Positions 1 to 8,927 are shown, numbered from the stretch's first letter. The stretch is 41,788 bases of DNA from Candidatus Dormiibacterota bacterium (GCA_019245575.1 JAFARE010000046.1:1-41788); one strand, 5' to 3'. The notes: generated by a model not told the origin, from the letters alone. Translations and numbers: made by a program.

Positions 1-1838
1 AGCGCTGCGAGGCAGGGTGGCGGCGTGTCGCTGGCCTCCGCACCGCGCATTGCCCACGGCGGTCTGGGCACGCGGATCATCATCGGCTCTCGGAATGACG
101 GTTCGTGGACGATCTTCTCCGCCGGGCCCTGCGTTTCAGCGTAGTCCTTGAGTTCCGACGGCAGGAAGGCAAATACGGACTGCTCCAACTCGTGTCCGCC
201 ACTACGTCCCACCACGCGCACGCTGGCGTTCTCGACCACACGGGCTGAGACCAGCGACGCCTGCTGCTGAGCACCGAGCAGGATGATGCCGCGGCTGCGC
301 AGCTCGGCGGCGACCTCCTCGACCAGCTGCGTAATGGGATCAGTGTGCCCTTTCGGCGCGAATCGGTTTAGCTCGTCGAGCACGAAGAGATGGTGCATGC
401 CGCGCTGCGCGCGCCCTCCGGTGGCCACGTTTTTTGCCTGCGTGAAGAGCGCCGCGACCACGAAGCGCTGCAGATGCCGGTCGGACAGCGACGCAATGTC
501 CACGACCACGGGGCGGTCCTCCGGAAACCGCTCCAAGTCGAGCGGGTGCGATCCCTGCGCGTCCATGCGGAAGATGCCGCCCGACTCGTTGACAGCGCGG
601 CGCAGGCGGCGGAAGAAGCGCCGCAGCGTCCCGCCGTGATGTTGCCGGCTGACCAGCCACTGCCAGTCGCGGTTGTCGAAGTGCTCGTCATCGAGCCCCT
701 GACGGAACCATTCGAAGAGCTCGTCGAACGTCGCCGGAGCACCGGGCTTCTGCCGCCGTTGCACCCGGTTGGCCGCATCCCGCCGTTCCTCGACGAGGAT
801 GCGCTCGACGTCCTGCACCAGCAACTGGAAGTTGTCGTCTTCGCGGTCACCGTCGGAGAAGAGGTATTCGAACAGGTCGTGCAGGAGCAGGTCACCGAGC
901 GTCCAGCTGTACGGCACTACTGGTACGGGTGCGCCCGTTTCAATGGCGAGACCGGTGACGGAATCTTGGGGCGCGAAGTAGACACAGTCGAGCGGCGCGG
1001 GGTGCTCCCAGCCCATCTGGCGCCAGGCCTCGAGGTCCTCCTCGGAAAACGCCGACGAGTACCGCCCGATGTGGAAGAGGTCGAATCCCTTCACGTTAAG
1101 AATCACGGCCCGCGCCCGAGGCGCGTCCGGATCGTTGGGATGCAGCCGTCGATGCTCGGCGAAGTGGCGCAGGATCTGCGAGAGAACGATCGTCAAAAAC
1201 GAGCTCTTGGTGCTCGCGCCCGCCGTACCGTTGACGTTGAGATGTCCACCGAGCGAACCCAGCACGAAGTCGAGGTCGACGCACGCGGGGCCTGCGACCG
1301 CCTCGCCGCCGTTCCTAATCAGCCCAATGGTCAGCGGGTCGCCCATGGAGTTGATGCCGTAGGCGATGCGCGCATGCTCTTCGACCGCGGAGTAGACGCT
1401 CGAACCCTCGCGCGGCGGCGAGAGCACGTTGGGTTCGGTTGCGAGCACACGCGTCTGCGCGTACGTGACGCCGCGCGAGTCCACGGCGACTTCCTGGGTG
1501 GGAACCGCGTCGTATCGATCCGCCTCCTCCAGCATCGACTTGAGACGCGAGCGCCGGTAGACCTCGGTCACCAGACCGTAGACGGCAATTGAGCGCACTC
1601 CTGCGCGACTGTCTACGCGCACCAGTTGGGTCTTCTCGATGGTGACGTCGTCGCCGGCCCAGAAGAAGAACATCTCGCTGGTCGCCTCGTGCTCGCCAGG
1701 AGCGCCGATTCGCCCTACGGCCACCTCCGCATCTACCGGTACGGGAGGCGCTTGCCCGATCGCAGGCGTGGACGACGATGTGTCCTCTTCGGTTTTGGTC
1801 GGCACCGGTGTTTCAACCACGTCGGTCGCATCGGACAT
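1..1838 (-). CDS. herA: HerA-like DNA-translocating ATPase (3' end beyond window)
   Basis: About 612 codons are visible; the C-terminus lies off the left edge. The start ATG is preceded by AAGGAG at 6-nt spacing. Seen: an acidic, low-complexity N-terminus (1-40), a probable beta-rich HAS-barrel region (about 40-140), then a P-loop at about 204-213 (GTAGASTKSS), and a Walker B at about 484-489 (LFVLDE) followed by LNRFAP. A segment GIILLGAQQQ at about 517 fits the sensor strand of FtsK/HerA ATPases. The P-loop is not the canonical GxxGxGKS/T; I recall a bacterial HerA subfamily with GxxGxxTKTS-like loops that this matches. HerA proteins form hexameric rings that pump DNA and partner NurA nucleases, and a NurA-like gene lies 20 bp upstream in the same operon. 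Inference: motor of a NurA-HerA machine in a defence or repair system. The family is quite certain, the biological role is not. Confidence 0.85.
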   Translation of the reverse strand, partial: MSDATDVVETPVPTKTEEDTSSSTPAIGQAPPVPVDAEVAVGRIGAPGEHEATSEMFFFWAGDDVTIEKTQLVRVDSRAGVRSIAVYGLVTEVYRRSRLKSMLEEADRYDAVPTQEVAVDSRGVTYAQTRVLATEPNVLSPPREGSSVYSAVEEHARIAYGINSMGDPLTIGLIRNGGEAVAGPACVDLDFVLGSLGGHLNVNGTAGASTKSSFLTIVLSQILRHFAEHRRLHPNDPDAPRARAVILNVKGFDLFHIGRYSSAFSEEDLEAWRQMGWEHPAPLDCVYFAPQDSVTGLAIETGAPVPVVPYSWTLGDLLLHDLFEYLFSDGDREDDNFQLLVQDVERILVEERRDAANRVQRRQKPGAPATFDELFEWFRQGLDDEHFDNRDWQWLVSRQHHGGTLRRFFRRLRRAVNESGGIFRMDAQGSHPLDLERFPEDRPVVVDIASLSDRHLQRFVVAALFTQAKNVATGGRAQRGMHHLFVLDELNRFAPKGHTDPITQLVEEVAAELRSRGIILLGAQQQASLVSARVVENASVRVVGRSGGHELEQSVFAFLPSELKDYAETQGPAEKIVHEPSFREPMMIRVPRPPWAMRGAEASDTPPPCLAA

Positions 1839-1858
1839 GATGTTCTCCTTCAATCAGC

Positions 1859-2911
1859 TCAGTTGAGCGCGCGGCGCAATGCAGCAGCGCGCTGCTCCAG
1901 TGGTGGCACCAACGTGCGCAGCACCTCTTCGGTTGTCACGATGGGCTCAAGCGACACAGCGGAACGGCCGTAGCTTTCCTGCCGGCAGCGCAACTGGCGG
2001 AGTCGGTGCGAAATCGCGGAGATCTCCCGGCTGCGATCGTCCGCCGCCGGAAAGGCGCGCTCCAGGTACTCGAGCGGCATCGACAGACGGACGATGCCCT
2101 GGCCAGGACCCATCATTGCCCCCTCGCCGAGCCGGAGGTACCAGCTCACCAGGTGCGCGTTTGTCGTCTGCAACAGGAACGCCGGGGTCCGCTCTCCCGG
2201 GCTGAGTTCATAGAGCAGTGACGTCAGCGGTGCCGGCAGGTAATGTCGCAGCACCTGCTTCACCATGCCCACTGCCGCCTGCCGCTGCGACTCGATGGTG
2301 ACGAGCCTGCGCTCCAAGAGCCCGTCCGCAAGCGCAGGCGTCTCAGGATCGCGCAGCAGCAGCGCGCGCTCCAGCGCCTCCATCTCGCGCTTGGCAAAAT
2401 CCCACGCTCGGCGCCGGCTCAGTTCGAAGTCGTGTGCCGCCGCCTCGCTCTCGCGGGCCACGAGGCGGACACCGCACGCGCTCGCCGCTTCTTTCAACTC
2501 GAGAGTGAGGTCTGTGCCTATGTCAACGGCGATGCAGAGCACGCAGTCGTTACGCCAGCCATCTTCAGGACGCCGCAGCGTCCTGCCCTCGAGCCGTAGC
2601 TCAGCGGCGGCTATTGACGCAAGAATCAGCGGGCGCAGAGCGCCATTGGCACGGATGACACCGAAAGTCCGCGAGTGCAACGTACCGTCGATAAAACGGG
2701 TCGGCGGCCGCGTGGGCACTCCACCGCTGGCGATGGGACGCCACTCCCAAGCGGGAACCTCATAGCTCGCCTGTTCCAGCTTGGCCGCCTGCTGCTCCTC
2801 GTCGTCGGCGTCGCCGCGATCGATCGGCGGCAGGGCGACGAAGCCGGCCTCGTCGACCGCACGAAAGTCGAGTCGCCGACCCAACGATGGTGCGCTGGCC
2901 GCCGCATTCAT
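1859..2911 (-). CDS. nurA: NurA-like nuclease (350 aa)
   Basis: Seen: FIDG with Asp75 near the N-terminus, LADGLL with Asp196 in mid-protein, and GMVKQ with Lys218. This order (Asp motif, second Asp-Gly motif, then a G-x-x-K helix) is the usual layout of the RNaseH-fold NurA domain, which binds metal and degrades DNA ends. The start ATG overlaps the stop of the upstream GHKL gene by 4 nt (ATGA), implying translational coupling, and HerA follows 20 bp downstream. In archaea NurA docks on a HerA ring and resects double-strand ends. Here it probably supplies the nuclease activity of the operon. Similarity is at motif level, so the exact catalytic set should be confirmed by alignment. Length is within the family range. 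Confidence 0.78.
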   Translation of the reverse strand: MNAAASAPSLGRRLDFRAVDEAGFVALPPIDRGDADDEEQQAAKLEQASYEVPAWEWRPIASGGVPTRPPTRFIDGTLHSRTFGVIRANGALRPLILASIAAAELRLEGRTLRRPEDGWRNDCVLCIAVDIGTDLTLELKEAASACGVRLVARESEAAAHDFELSRRRAWDFAKREMEALERALLLRDPETPALADGLLERRLVTIESQRQAAVGMVKQVLRHYLPAPLTSLLYELSPGERTPAFLLQTTNAHLVSWYLRLGEGAMMGPGQGIVRLSMPLEYLERAFPAADDRSREISAISHRLRQLRCRQESYGRSAVSLEPIVTTEEVLRTLVPPLEQRAAALRRALN

Positions 2912-4338
2912 CCCGGTGACGCCTTTGTTTGGGGCTGCAGAGCCGTGTCGGCAACTGCACCGGCAACCGTGCTCAGACCGTCTTCGAAGTGGAGGCTCCC
3001 ATCGGGAGCGCCCGTGACGACGTGCGCCGCCTCGTGCAGCAGTGTTCCGGCGTACTTGGGCAACGTGCGCAGCGCGGAGCGCTTGATGATGATGCGCCGC
3101 TCTTGCTCATCCCAGATTGCCTCGAACTGAGCCAGGCGGGGGTCAGGGCGCATAGTTTCGGAGATGACGACCTTGTCAACTCGGCGCCGGTCGCTTCCCA
3201 TGCGTGCCAGTCCAAGAATGGCGTCTGTCAGCTCATAGACTCGGCGCTCGGCAACGGTCATCGCGGCTGGATCGACGAAGTCGTACTCGAAGCTCTGGTC
3301 GAGCTCCTGCGCATAGAGCCCCAGAGTGCGAATGGGATTGCCGGCGAGGTCGCGGAGGTCCCTGAGTTTCGCGCTCACGTCCTCTGGAACCACGACCACG
3401 CGCAGCCCATCCGCACGGGCGTAGTCGATAACGCTTCGCTCCGGGCCCATCGCATTGCCCGATGTGATGAACACGACCTTTTCGACCGCGTTCAGCGCGC
3501 GGCAAGCGTGCACGGCGACGTCGCGCCAGGTCTTGAGCTCCTCGTGGCTGGTGCCTGAGGCCAAGGCAGAAACATCGTCAGCCAGTACGCGAGCAACATC
3601 CGCAGAGTGCGCCTGGGTGAGAATGGCGCGGACACGCTCGCCATACGCGGTACGACCGACGTTGCTCCGCTCCCGGTTGAGCGATCTGCGCAAACCCTTG
3701 GTCATTGCAGTGATGTTGTAGCTGAAGAGAAATCCCGGCTCGTCGGCGACATGCAGACCGTTCACATATATTCGTGGTGCGGCGCGATGCCTCACAGCGA
3801 GGACATCTCCTACCTTGGTGTGCTCCAGAGTTGCCTCGCCGCTGAATTGCAAGAAGAAGTCCTTCGCGGCGTCGATATCAGCGTCGTCGACACCGCTGAG
3901 GACGACATCGGTGCCGATCATTGATGCGTCGGAGGGCGGAGTGATCAGCGCGTGCAAAGTCGAGATCATCTGGAAGCCGTGTTTCGGCCGCATGCCGATG
4001 CCGATGTCCGCATGGCGGGAGCGCAACTGGATCGAGATCCCGTGCCGGTAGAGCACGGCGAGCGCGTCCTTGAGGCCGACTCCGAACTTCCCAATGAGAT
4101 TCGGATGGGCCAACTTCTCGGGGTCCTCACGTTGCGTCAGGTGCTCGGGCCGGATACCGCGGCCCAGGTCGCGTACATGCCAGTCGCCGTGGCCGTCTTT
4201 GGCGATCTCGGGAGCCGCAGTGTCCGTGAGCGTCTGCTCGTCGAGAGCATTGGCGATCAGCTCCCGCACCGCGTGCGCGACGCTCCAGTGCTCGAGCACT
4301 TCCTCGATGTTGAGGTCGAAAGCCTCAGCCGCGGCCAC
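2908..4338 (-). CDS. Hsp90/GHKL-type ATPase fused to HEXXH metallopeptidase (476 aa)
   Basis: Start: GTG at 4338, chosen because a strong GGGAGGAG lies 7 nt upstream (4345-4352); an in-frame GTG at 4371 lacks such a site. It overlaps the upstream gene by 14 nt and the downstream NurA by 4 nt. Seen: all three Bergerat-fold ATP-binding motifs, an N-box VRELIANALDEQ (Asn30), G1 DLGRGI (57-62) and G2 GKFGVG (83-88), followed by a middle region with YVNG typical of Hsp90/MutL-like proteins. Near the C-terminus is LLHEAAH (435-439) with HFED 11 residues later (Glu452), a gluzincin-like zinc protease signature. Known: GHKL domains dimerise on ATP binding and HEXXH enzymes cleave peptide bonds. Inference: an ATP-gated protease acting as sensor, effector or maturase for the neighbouring NurA-HerA. 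I do not know a characterised homologue. Confidence 0.82.
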   Translation of the reverse strand: MAAAEAFDLNIEEVLEHWSVAHAVRELIANALDEQTLTDTAAPEIAKDGHGDWHVRDLGRGIRPEHLTQREDPEKLAHPNLIGKFGVGLKDALAVLYRHGISIQLRSRHADIGIGMRPKHGFQMISTLHALITPPSDASMIGTDVVLSGVDDADIDAAKDFFLQFSGEATLEHTKVGDVLAVRHRAAPRIYVNGLHVADEPGFLFSYNITAMTKGLRRSLNRERSNVGRTAYGERVRAILTQAHSADVARVLADDVSALASGTSHEELKTWRDVAVHACRALNAVEKVVFITSGNAMGPERSVIDYARADGLRVVVVPEDVSAKLRDLRDLAGNPIRTLGLYAQELDQSFEYDFVDPAAMTVAERRVYELTDAILGLARMGSDRRRVDKVVISETMRPDPRLAQFEAIWDEQERRIIIKRSALRTLPKYAGTLLHEAAHVVTGAPDGSLHFEDGLSTVAGAVADTALQPQTKASPG

Positions 4339-5305
4339 GTTGACGCTCCTCCCTAGTACGTCGGTCGGCACGCCCGCCGACGCGCGCGGACCAGTCCCGT
4401 GGCAGGGGACGGTCGGCCAGCCAATATAGCCCGCGAGCAGGACGAACGAAGCCGGTGTCCCGGCTCAGCGCGGCGAGCAGGGTTTCAGCTGGGTCCTGGC
4501 CACCGAGACCCTGACCCGACTTCGTCAGCGCTGCCGCGATCTCCCGATAGTGCATCGGTTCGCCGGCTTGGGTGAGCATCTCAACCACGGCAGATCGCCA
4601 CGCCGGCGCGGTCCGATCGCCGAATGCCTCCGCCGGACGCTGCAGGAAGAAATCCCTGCCCCACTCCGGGGAGTGCAGCTCGAGCAGCGACCGGATCTGG
4701 GCTGCCTCGGCAGCGAGGCGGCGCAACCGCTCCTCGCGCATCGCAATCTCCTCCTGCACCCAGCCACGCTCGTCTTCCAGCAAGCGGAGGCGGCCGCTGA
4801 GCGCGTCGCGAAACTGTGGGTCTGGGGATTCAGGCAGTGGCATGGCGGCCTGCAGATCGCTGATCTCACGCTGAAGCCGTTCGATCTCCCGCTCGAGCGC
4901 CATGCCGATCCGCGCCTGCTCGGTCGTCGCTTCCTCTTGCCGTCGAATGGTCAGCGCTAGACGAGCATCGGCCTCAGCAGCGCGCGCTTCGAGCTCCACG
5001 CGTCGCTCCTGCGCGCGTCGAAGTGCCTCTGCTGCCGCTCGAGACTTTCGATGCCAGTCGGTGAGCTCGCGGAAGGGCACATCAGTCGACCGCTCGAAGT
5101 CGTCAACCTGCGCTCGCCGCTCCGCAAGCTCGGCATGCACAGCGTTGAGCGCGGAACGGGCGGCATCGAGCTCCTCCCGCGCGTTCGCTACTGCGGTGGA
5201 GCTCCTCCGCTCGAGATCAACGGCGCGGCTGGCGAGGCGCTTACGTTGACCGCGCAGGCTGATAAGGCGGGCTCTCAGTTGCTCGATTCGCTCGGCGTTC
5301 GGCAT
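4325..5305 (-). CDS. Coiled-coil protein with C-terminal HARE-HTH domain (326 aa)
   Basis: First gene of the minus-strand operon, starting with ATG. Residues 1-155 and about 175-210 are heptad-rich, Arg/Glu/Ala-rich coiled coil broken by a Pro-rich hinge (MPLPESPDP, near 155). Residues about 236-297 match the HARE-HTH winged-helix pattern: a helix, then PMHYREIAAAL, a glycine-rich turn, a DPAETLLAALSRD helix and a G-F-V-R...G-L-Y-W-L hairpin. HARE-HTH domains are known from HB1/ASXL proteins and from restriction or DNA-modification contexts, where they are proposed to recognise DNA or modified DNA. The coiled coil suggests an SMC-like bridge or oligomerisation rod. Inference: the DNA-recognition or scaffolding subunit of the HerA-NurA-GHKL set. 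No Shine-Dalgarno is obvious, so translation may begin near the transcript start. Confidence 0.75.
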   Translation of the reverse strand: MPNAERIEQLRARLISLRGQRKRLASRAVDLERRSSTAVANAREELDAARSALNAVHAELAERRAQVDDFERSTDVPFRELTDWHRKSRAAAEALRRAQERRVELEARAAEADARLALTIRRQEEATTEQARIGMALEREIERLQREISDLQAAMPLPESPDPQFRDALSGRLRLLEDERGWVQEEIAMREERLRRLAAEAAQIRSLLELHSPEWGRDFFLQRPAEAFGDRTAPAWRSAVVEMLTQAGEPMHYREIAAALTKSGQGLGGQDPAETLLAALSRDTGFVRPARGLYWLADRPLPRDWSARVGGRADRRTREERQRGRG

Positions 5306-5544
5306 TGGTCGCGGACGATAGCAGCTTTCCCAACAGAGAGTCCAACGACGTTAGCTTCTGCGTTTGGTGCGCACCTAAAGCAGGATGCTCCGTGCCTCGG
5401 CGTCGAGGTGAAGCGTCTCTCGGCCGAACCCGTACCGCTCTTCGTCCGGAACCCCACGAGACCGGTCGGACACGTGCAATCGCAGCCGAGGTCAAGTGCA
5501 GACACTTCCACTCTGGAATAGCCTCACGGCAAACTGTGCCCGCC
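5306..5544. promoter_or_regulatory. Divergent promoter region between the two defence-like operons
   Basis: 239 bp separate two divergently translated operons, so promoters for both must lie here or in the flanking coding ends. The plus-strand reading frame is open through the whole gap, but its translation is Arg/Pro-rich without family features and is treated as non-coding. A dyad AAGTG-CAGA-CACTT sits at 5494-5507, about 40 bp before the helicase start. A TTGACC hexamer on the minus strand (5490-5495) could be a -35 for the leftward operon, but no convincing -10 is at the right distance. The shared region would allow joint control of both operons. Confidence 0.5.
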
Positions 5545-8500
5545 GTGAGTGATTCCGCGCCGGTTCAGGAAGGCTTGTTGCGGGCGTTAGCTAACGCCTA
5601 CGCGGACTTTCTTCGCCGGCAACGGGCATCGTCCTCGGCTCTGATGACGTGGCCTTCGGGCAAGGCACGCACCTCGCTCGACTTCGCGTGGCTCGAGGGG
5701 CCAGCGTTTCGAGAAGAGCGCCTCATGCGCTCGCTGGAGACGGTCAGGGTGGGGGACGGGGACGCCCTCCTCCGTCCCCTTGGGCGGATGAATGCGACGG
5801 TCTCTCTTAACCCGTACGAGCGGGAGACGCTCTATGGCTACCCGTTCGTCGTCGGCCGGATTGGCGAGCGGCGCATCCGCGCGCCGCTGCTGCTGCTGCC
5901 GTTGCGGATCGTGCCTAAGGGCAGAGGCTTCGAGCTGGAGCCGGCTGATGACCATCTCGAGTTCAACAGCCTTCCGTTCCTATCCGAGGCCGAAACCGAC
6001 GCCCGAGACCTCGCCATCACACGCATCGTGCAGAGCCTGCCGACGTGCCCGCTCAGCTACGCGGCGCTGCGAGGCTTCATCGACGTGCTGCAACGTGAAC
6101 TCCCGGACGTGCGCGTCGAGGCGAAACTCGACGGCCGGTTCGGCGATCCGCCAGAGGCTCCGCCTGCAGGACAGGGCCTATCGATCATCGACCAAGGCGC
6201 GGTGCTCGTCGCACCCACTGCGGCGTACTTCCTGGCCAGCGATCTGGAGCGGCTCGCCGCCCAGCAAGACATCGAATCCGCGGCGTTGGCTGCGCTGCTC
6301 TACGGAGCCGGTGATGAGGAACAAGTGGACCTCACGGCAGAACGAGTCGCCTCCGCCAAGGTGTACTACCCGTTCCCGAGCAACCAGTCGCAACGGCGAG
6401 TCGCGGTGCTCGTCGACGACCCGACGACACGAGTGGTGCGCGTGGATGGTCCGCCTGGGACCGGCAAGTCGCTGACCATCGCCAATCTCGTATGCCACCT
6501 GGTCGCCACTGGCCGCACCGTCCTGGTCACGTCGCAGAAGGACAAGGCGCTGCAGGTGGTCGATGAAAAGCTGCGCGAACTCGACTCGCCGCTGTTGCCC
6601 TTGACGTTGCTGCGCCGCGACCGGAAACCGTTGCTGGACCGACTTTCAGAGATCGCCAAGACGCGGTCGCTGCAAGAGGTAGAGAGCGAGGTCAACGGCC
6701 TCGATACGGCGTACTCCAACAGCAGTGCCGAACTTCTGGCCACCGAGCGGAGATTCGAGAGTGCGCTTGAGGCGGAAGCGATGGTTGTCGCCGCGGACCG
6801 CGACCGAGCCGCGGCCACGGGGCTGTCTGCGCTATTCAAGGGGTTTGCAACTCGACGGGTGCAGCGACGGGCCAAGCGGCTAGCGCCTCAGGACACAGCG
6901 GAGCTGAGCCAGCACGCGACCCGGCAGCGACAAGACCTGCTGCGGTTGTGCCGTGCTCGCTTGTTGACCGGCGCCGAGCGATGCACTGCGCGGGAGACGA
7001 GAGGTCAGCGCCAGGTGCGCGAGGAACTGGCCAAGGTCATCCGGCGCGACCCTAACTCGTACCGCAACTTCGCTTTTTTCGACCGGCTTAAGGCGGACGT
7101 GCCGAGAGCCGAGGCTTTGCTCAAGTCGCTGCCCGCCTGGGTGATGGCGCCCGACGATGCGGCTCGACTGTTTCCGTGTAAGGAAGGGTTGTTCGACGTG
7201 GTAATCGTCGATGAGGCGTCGCAGGTAGACCTGCCGTCGATCACGCCAGTGCTGCATCGAGCAAAAAAGGTCGCCGTGTTCGGCGACGCTCGCCAGATGC
7301 AGCCGCGACGCTTCGCCTTCGTCAGTACCACCCTGGCACAGAGCGTTTGGTCTCGCTACGGCGTCGCCCGTTACGACCCCGACGGCATGCTCCATCCGAC
7401 GAAGCAAAGCCTATTGGACCTGGCCAGCTCGCGGGCCGAGGAAGTGTGGATGCTCGACGAACACTTCCGCAGCTTGCCGTCGATTATCGAGTTCAGCAAT
7501 GAACGGTGGTATGCAAGCCGGCTGCGAGTTATGACTGACGAGACGCGCAAGCGCTTCGGGCGTCCGACCACAGCTGCGTTCACTCTGCACCCGGTCTCCG
7601 ATGGTCATGTCACGCCCAACACGCAGGTGAATGAGGCCGAAGCTCGAGCTTTGGTCGACCACTTGAAGGAGATACTCGGCCGCCCCGAGTACGACGGCGC
7701 GACCATCGGCGTTATCGCCCTCTTCGACGAACAGGCGGACTACATCCAAGAGCTCGTGGCCACGGAGATTCCGCTCGATGCGCTGACCGAGCGCGGGGTC
7801 GTGGTCGCCATCGCCGACGGCTGGCAGGGCGATGAGCGCGACGTGATCCTCTACTCACTGTCGTACGACGCCGACGGCATGACGCAGGCGCAACTATCAC
7901 CACGCATGATGGACTTCACGCATATCCAAGGGTTGCTCAACGTCATGTTCACCCGGGCCCGCGATGAGATCCACATCTTCCACTCCGCCGACCCCACTCA
8001 GTTCACATTCGCGGGCGGCCGAGCCAGCGTGCTCTCGGACTGGCTGGCGCATGCCGCGCGAGTCGCTCAGCGCGGGCGTGTGTTCCGTGGCGAGAGCCGC
8101 GTCGGGCGGGTGGACAGCGACTTCGAGTTGCAGGTGGCGGACCGGCTGCAGCGCAGCGGCTTTCTGGTCACCCACCAATACCCCGCCAGCGGTTTCTGGA
8201 TCGATCTGGTAGTCGAAGATTCAGCGGCGCCGGGGCTGCGCTTGGCAGTCGAGTGCGATGGGGAGCCGTGGCATAGCGATGAGCATGGCCGCTTGCCCGT
8301 CAACGACCTGGAGCGCGAGGCCGTGCTCGAGCGCGCCGGATGGTCCATATTGCGGATTCCGTATCGGAATTGGCGACGGTCGCCTGAAGCCCAGGTGGAT
8401 CGTGTGGCGCAGTGGTTCCGCGAACATGGCGGATCCGACGATGCAGCCGACGGCGAGAGCGGTGCGCAGACTCCCGGGGGCGACGCAGCGTCGCAGGGCA

Positions 8501-8886
8501 AACGTGGGCGGCCCCAAGCTCGGTCCGTGCAGGGAGCCACCGAGTCGCACATCGTCGCGGCCGTGCGTGAAGGCACGCACAATGAGGCCGAGGCTGTTCG
8601 CAAGGTCTCGCGGCAATTGGGCTACCAACGCGTCGGGTCTCGTATCGCCGCTCACATCCTGGGCGAGCGCAATCGGCTCGTGAGAGCCGGAATCCTTGTG
8701 GTCGAAGATGGAGAATGGTTCCTGACACCCGCAGGACGCGCGGCCAACGTACCGGCACGCGCAGCAACTGGGCGCGGCGCGCCGACCTGCGTGTGCGGAA
8801 GTCCGATGATTCTGCGCTCTGGGCGGTATGGCGCCTTCTACTCCTGCCGTCGCTATCCCGCCTGCAAGCGAACACGCAGCGCGTGA
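5545..8886 (+). CDS. SF1 helicase with Vsr/DUF559-like nuclease domain and topoisomerase-type zinc ribbon (1113 aa)
   Basis: Start GTG at 5545, just before VSDSAPVQEG; the frame stays open upstream but does not look coding. Helicase motifs seen: Walker A GPPGTGKS (302-309), motif II DEAS (556-559), GDARQ (580-584), EHFRS, and motif VI TRAR (803-806). A nuclease domain follows, with FWIDLVV (Asp887) and ECDG (903-906) then WH, the pattern of Vsr-fold/DUF559/MTES_1575 endonucleases. Near 1000-1065 is a probable winged helix. The last 35 residues hold Cys1082, 1084, 1101 and 1107, a topoisomerase-type zinc ribbon. The N-terminal region (about 1-290) resembles the regulatory part of other large defence helicases. 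Known relatives combine DUF4011-like, helicase and Vsr modules. Inference: ATP-driven unwinding coupled to DNA cleavage, transcribed divergently from the HerA operon. Confidence 0.85.
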   Translation: MSDSAPVQEGLLRALANAYADFLRRQRASSSALMTWPSGKARTSLDFAWLEGPAFREERLMRSLETVRVGDGDALLRPLGRMNATVSLNPYERETLYGYPFVVGRIGERRIRAPLLLLPLRIVPKGRGFELEPADDHLEFNSLPFLSEAETDARDLAITRIVQSLPTCPLSYAALRGFIDVLQRELPDVRVEAKLDGRFGDPPEAPPAGQGLSIIDQGAVLVAPTAAYFLASDLERLAAQQDIESAALAALLYGAGDEEQVDLTAERVASAKVYYPFPSNQSQRRVAVLVDDPTTRVVRVDGPPGTGKSLTIANLVCHLVATGRTVLVTSQKDKALQVVDEKLRELDSPLLPLTLLRRDRKPLLDRLSEIAKTRSLQEVESEVNGLDTAYSNSSAELLATERRFESALEAEAMVVAADRDRAAATGLSALFKGFATRRVQRRAKRLAPQDTAELSQHATRQRQDLLRLCRARLLTGAERCTARETRGQRQVREELAKVIRRDPNSYRNFAFFDRLKADVPRAEALLKSLPAWVMAPDDAARLFPCKEGLFDVVIVDEASQVDLPSITPVLHRAKKVAVFGDARQMQPRRFAFVSTTLAQSVWSRYGVARYDPDGMLHPTKQSLLDLASSRAEEVWMLDEHFRSLPSIIEFSNERWYASRLRVMTDETRKRFGRPTTAAFTLHPVSDGHVTPNTQVNEAEARALVDHLKEILGRPEYDGATIGVIALFDEQADYIQELVATEIPLDALTERGVVVAIADGWQGDERDVILYSLSYDADGMTQAQLSPRMMDFTHIQGLLNVMFTRARDEIHIFHSADPTQFTFAGGRASVLSDWLAHAARVAQRGRVFRGESRVGRVDSDFELQVADRLQRSGFLVTHQYPASGFWIDLVVEDSAAPGLRLAVECDGEPWHSDEHGRLPVNDLEREAVLERAGWSILRIPYRNWRRSPEAQVDRVAQWFREHGGSDDAADGESGAQTPGGDAASQGKRGRPQARSVQGATESHIVAAVREGTHNEAEAVRKVSRQLGYQRVGSRIAAHILGERNRLVRAGILVVEDGEWFLTPAGRAANVPARAATGRGAPTCVCGSPMILRSGRYGAFYSCRRYPACKRTRSA

Positions 8887-8927
8887 TCCCAGCGCGTTCC
8901 GGCGCCCGGCCCCGGCCGCTTCCATTC

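Noticed and set aside
390-1592. 400-codon plus-strand open frame opposite the HerA-like gene
   Set aside because: The minus strand carries a continuous frame with P-loop and Walker B motifs and a good ribosome binding site; the plus-strand product is a His/Arg/Val-rich shadow without motifs.
5305-5544. N-terminal extension of the helicase gene by 80 codons
   Set aside because: The extension is Arg/Pro/Ser-rich, begins over the divergent gene start and has no family-like features; GTG at 5545 gives a sensible N-terminus.
8715-8927. Longer form of the small protein starting inside the helicase gene
   Set aside because: The extra residues overlap the helicase C-terminus in another frame; ATG 8928 gives a compact family-like protein.
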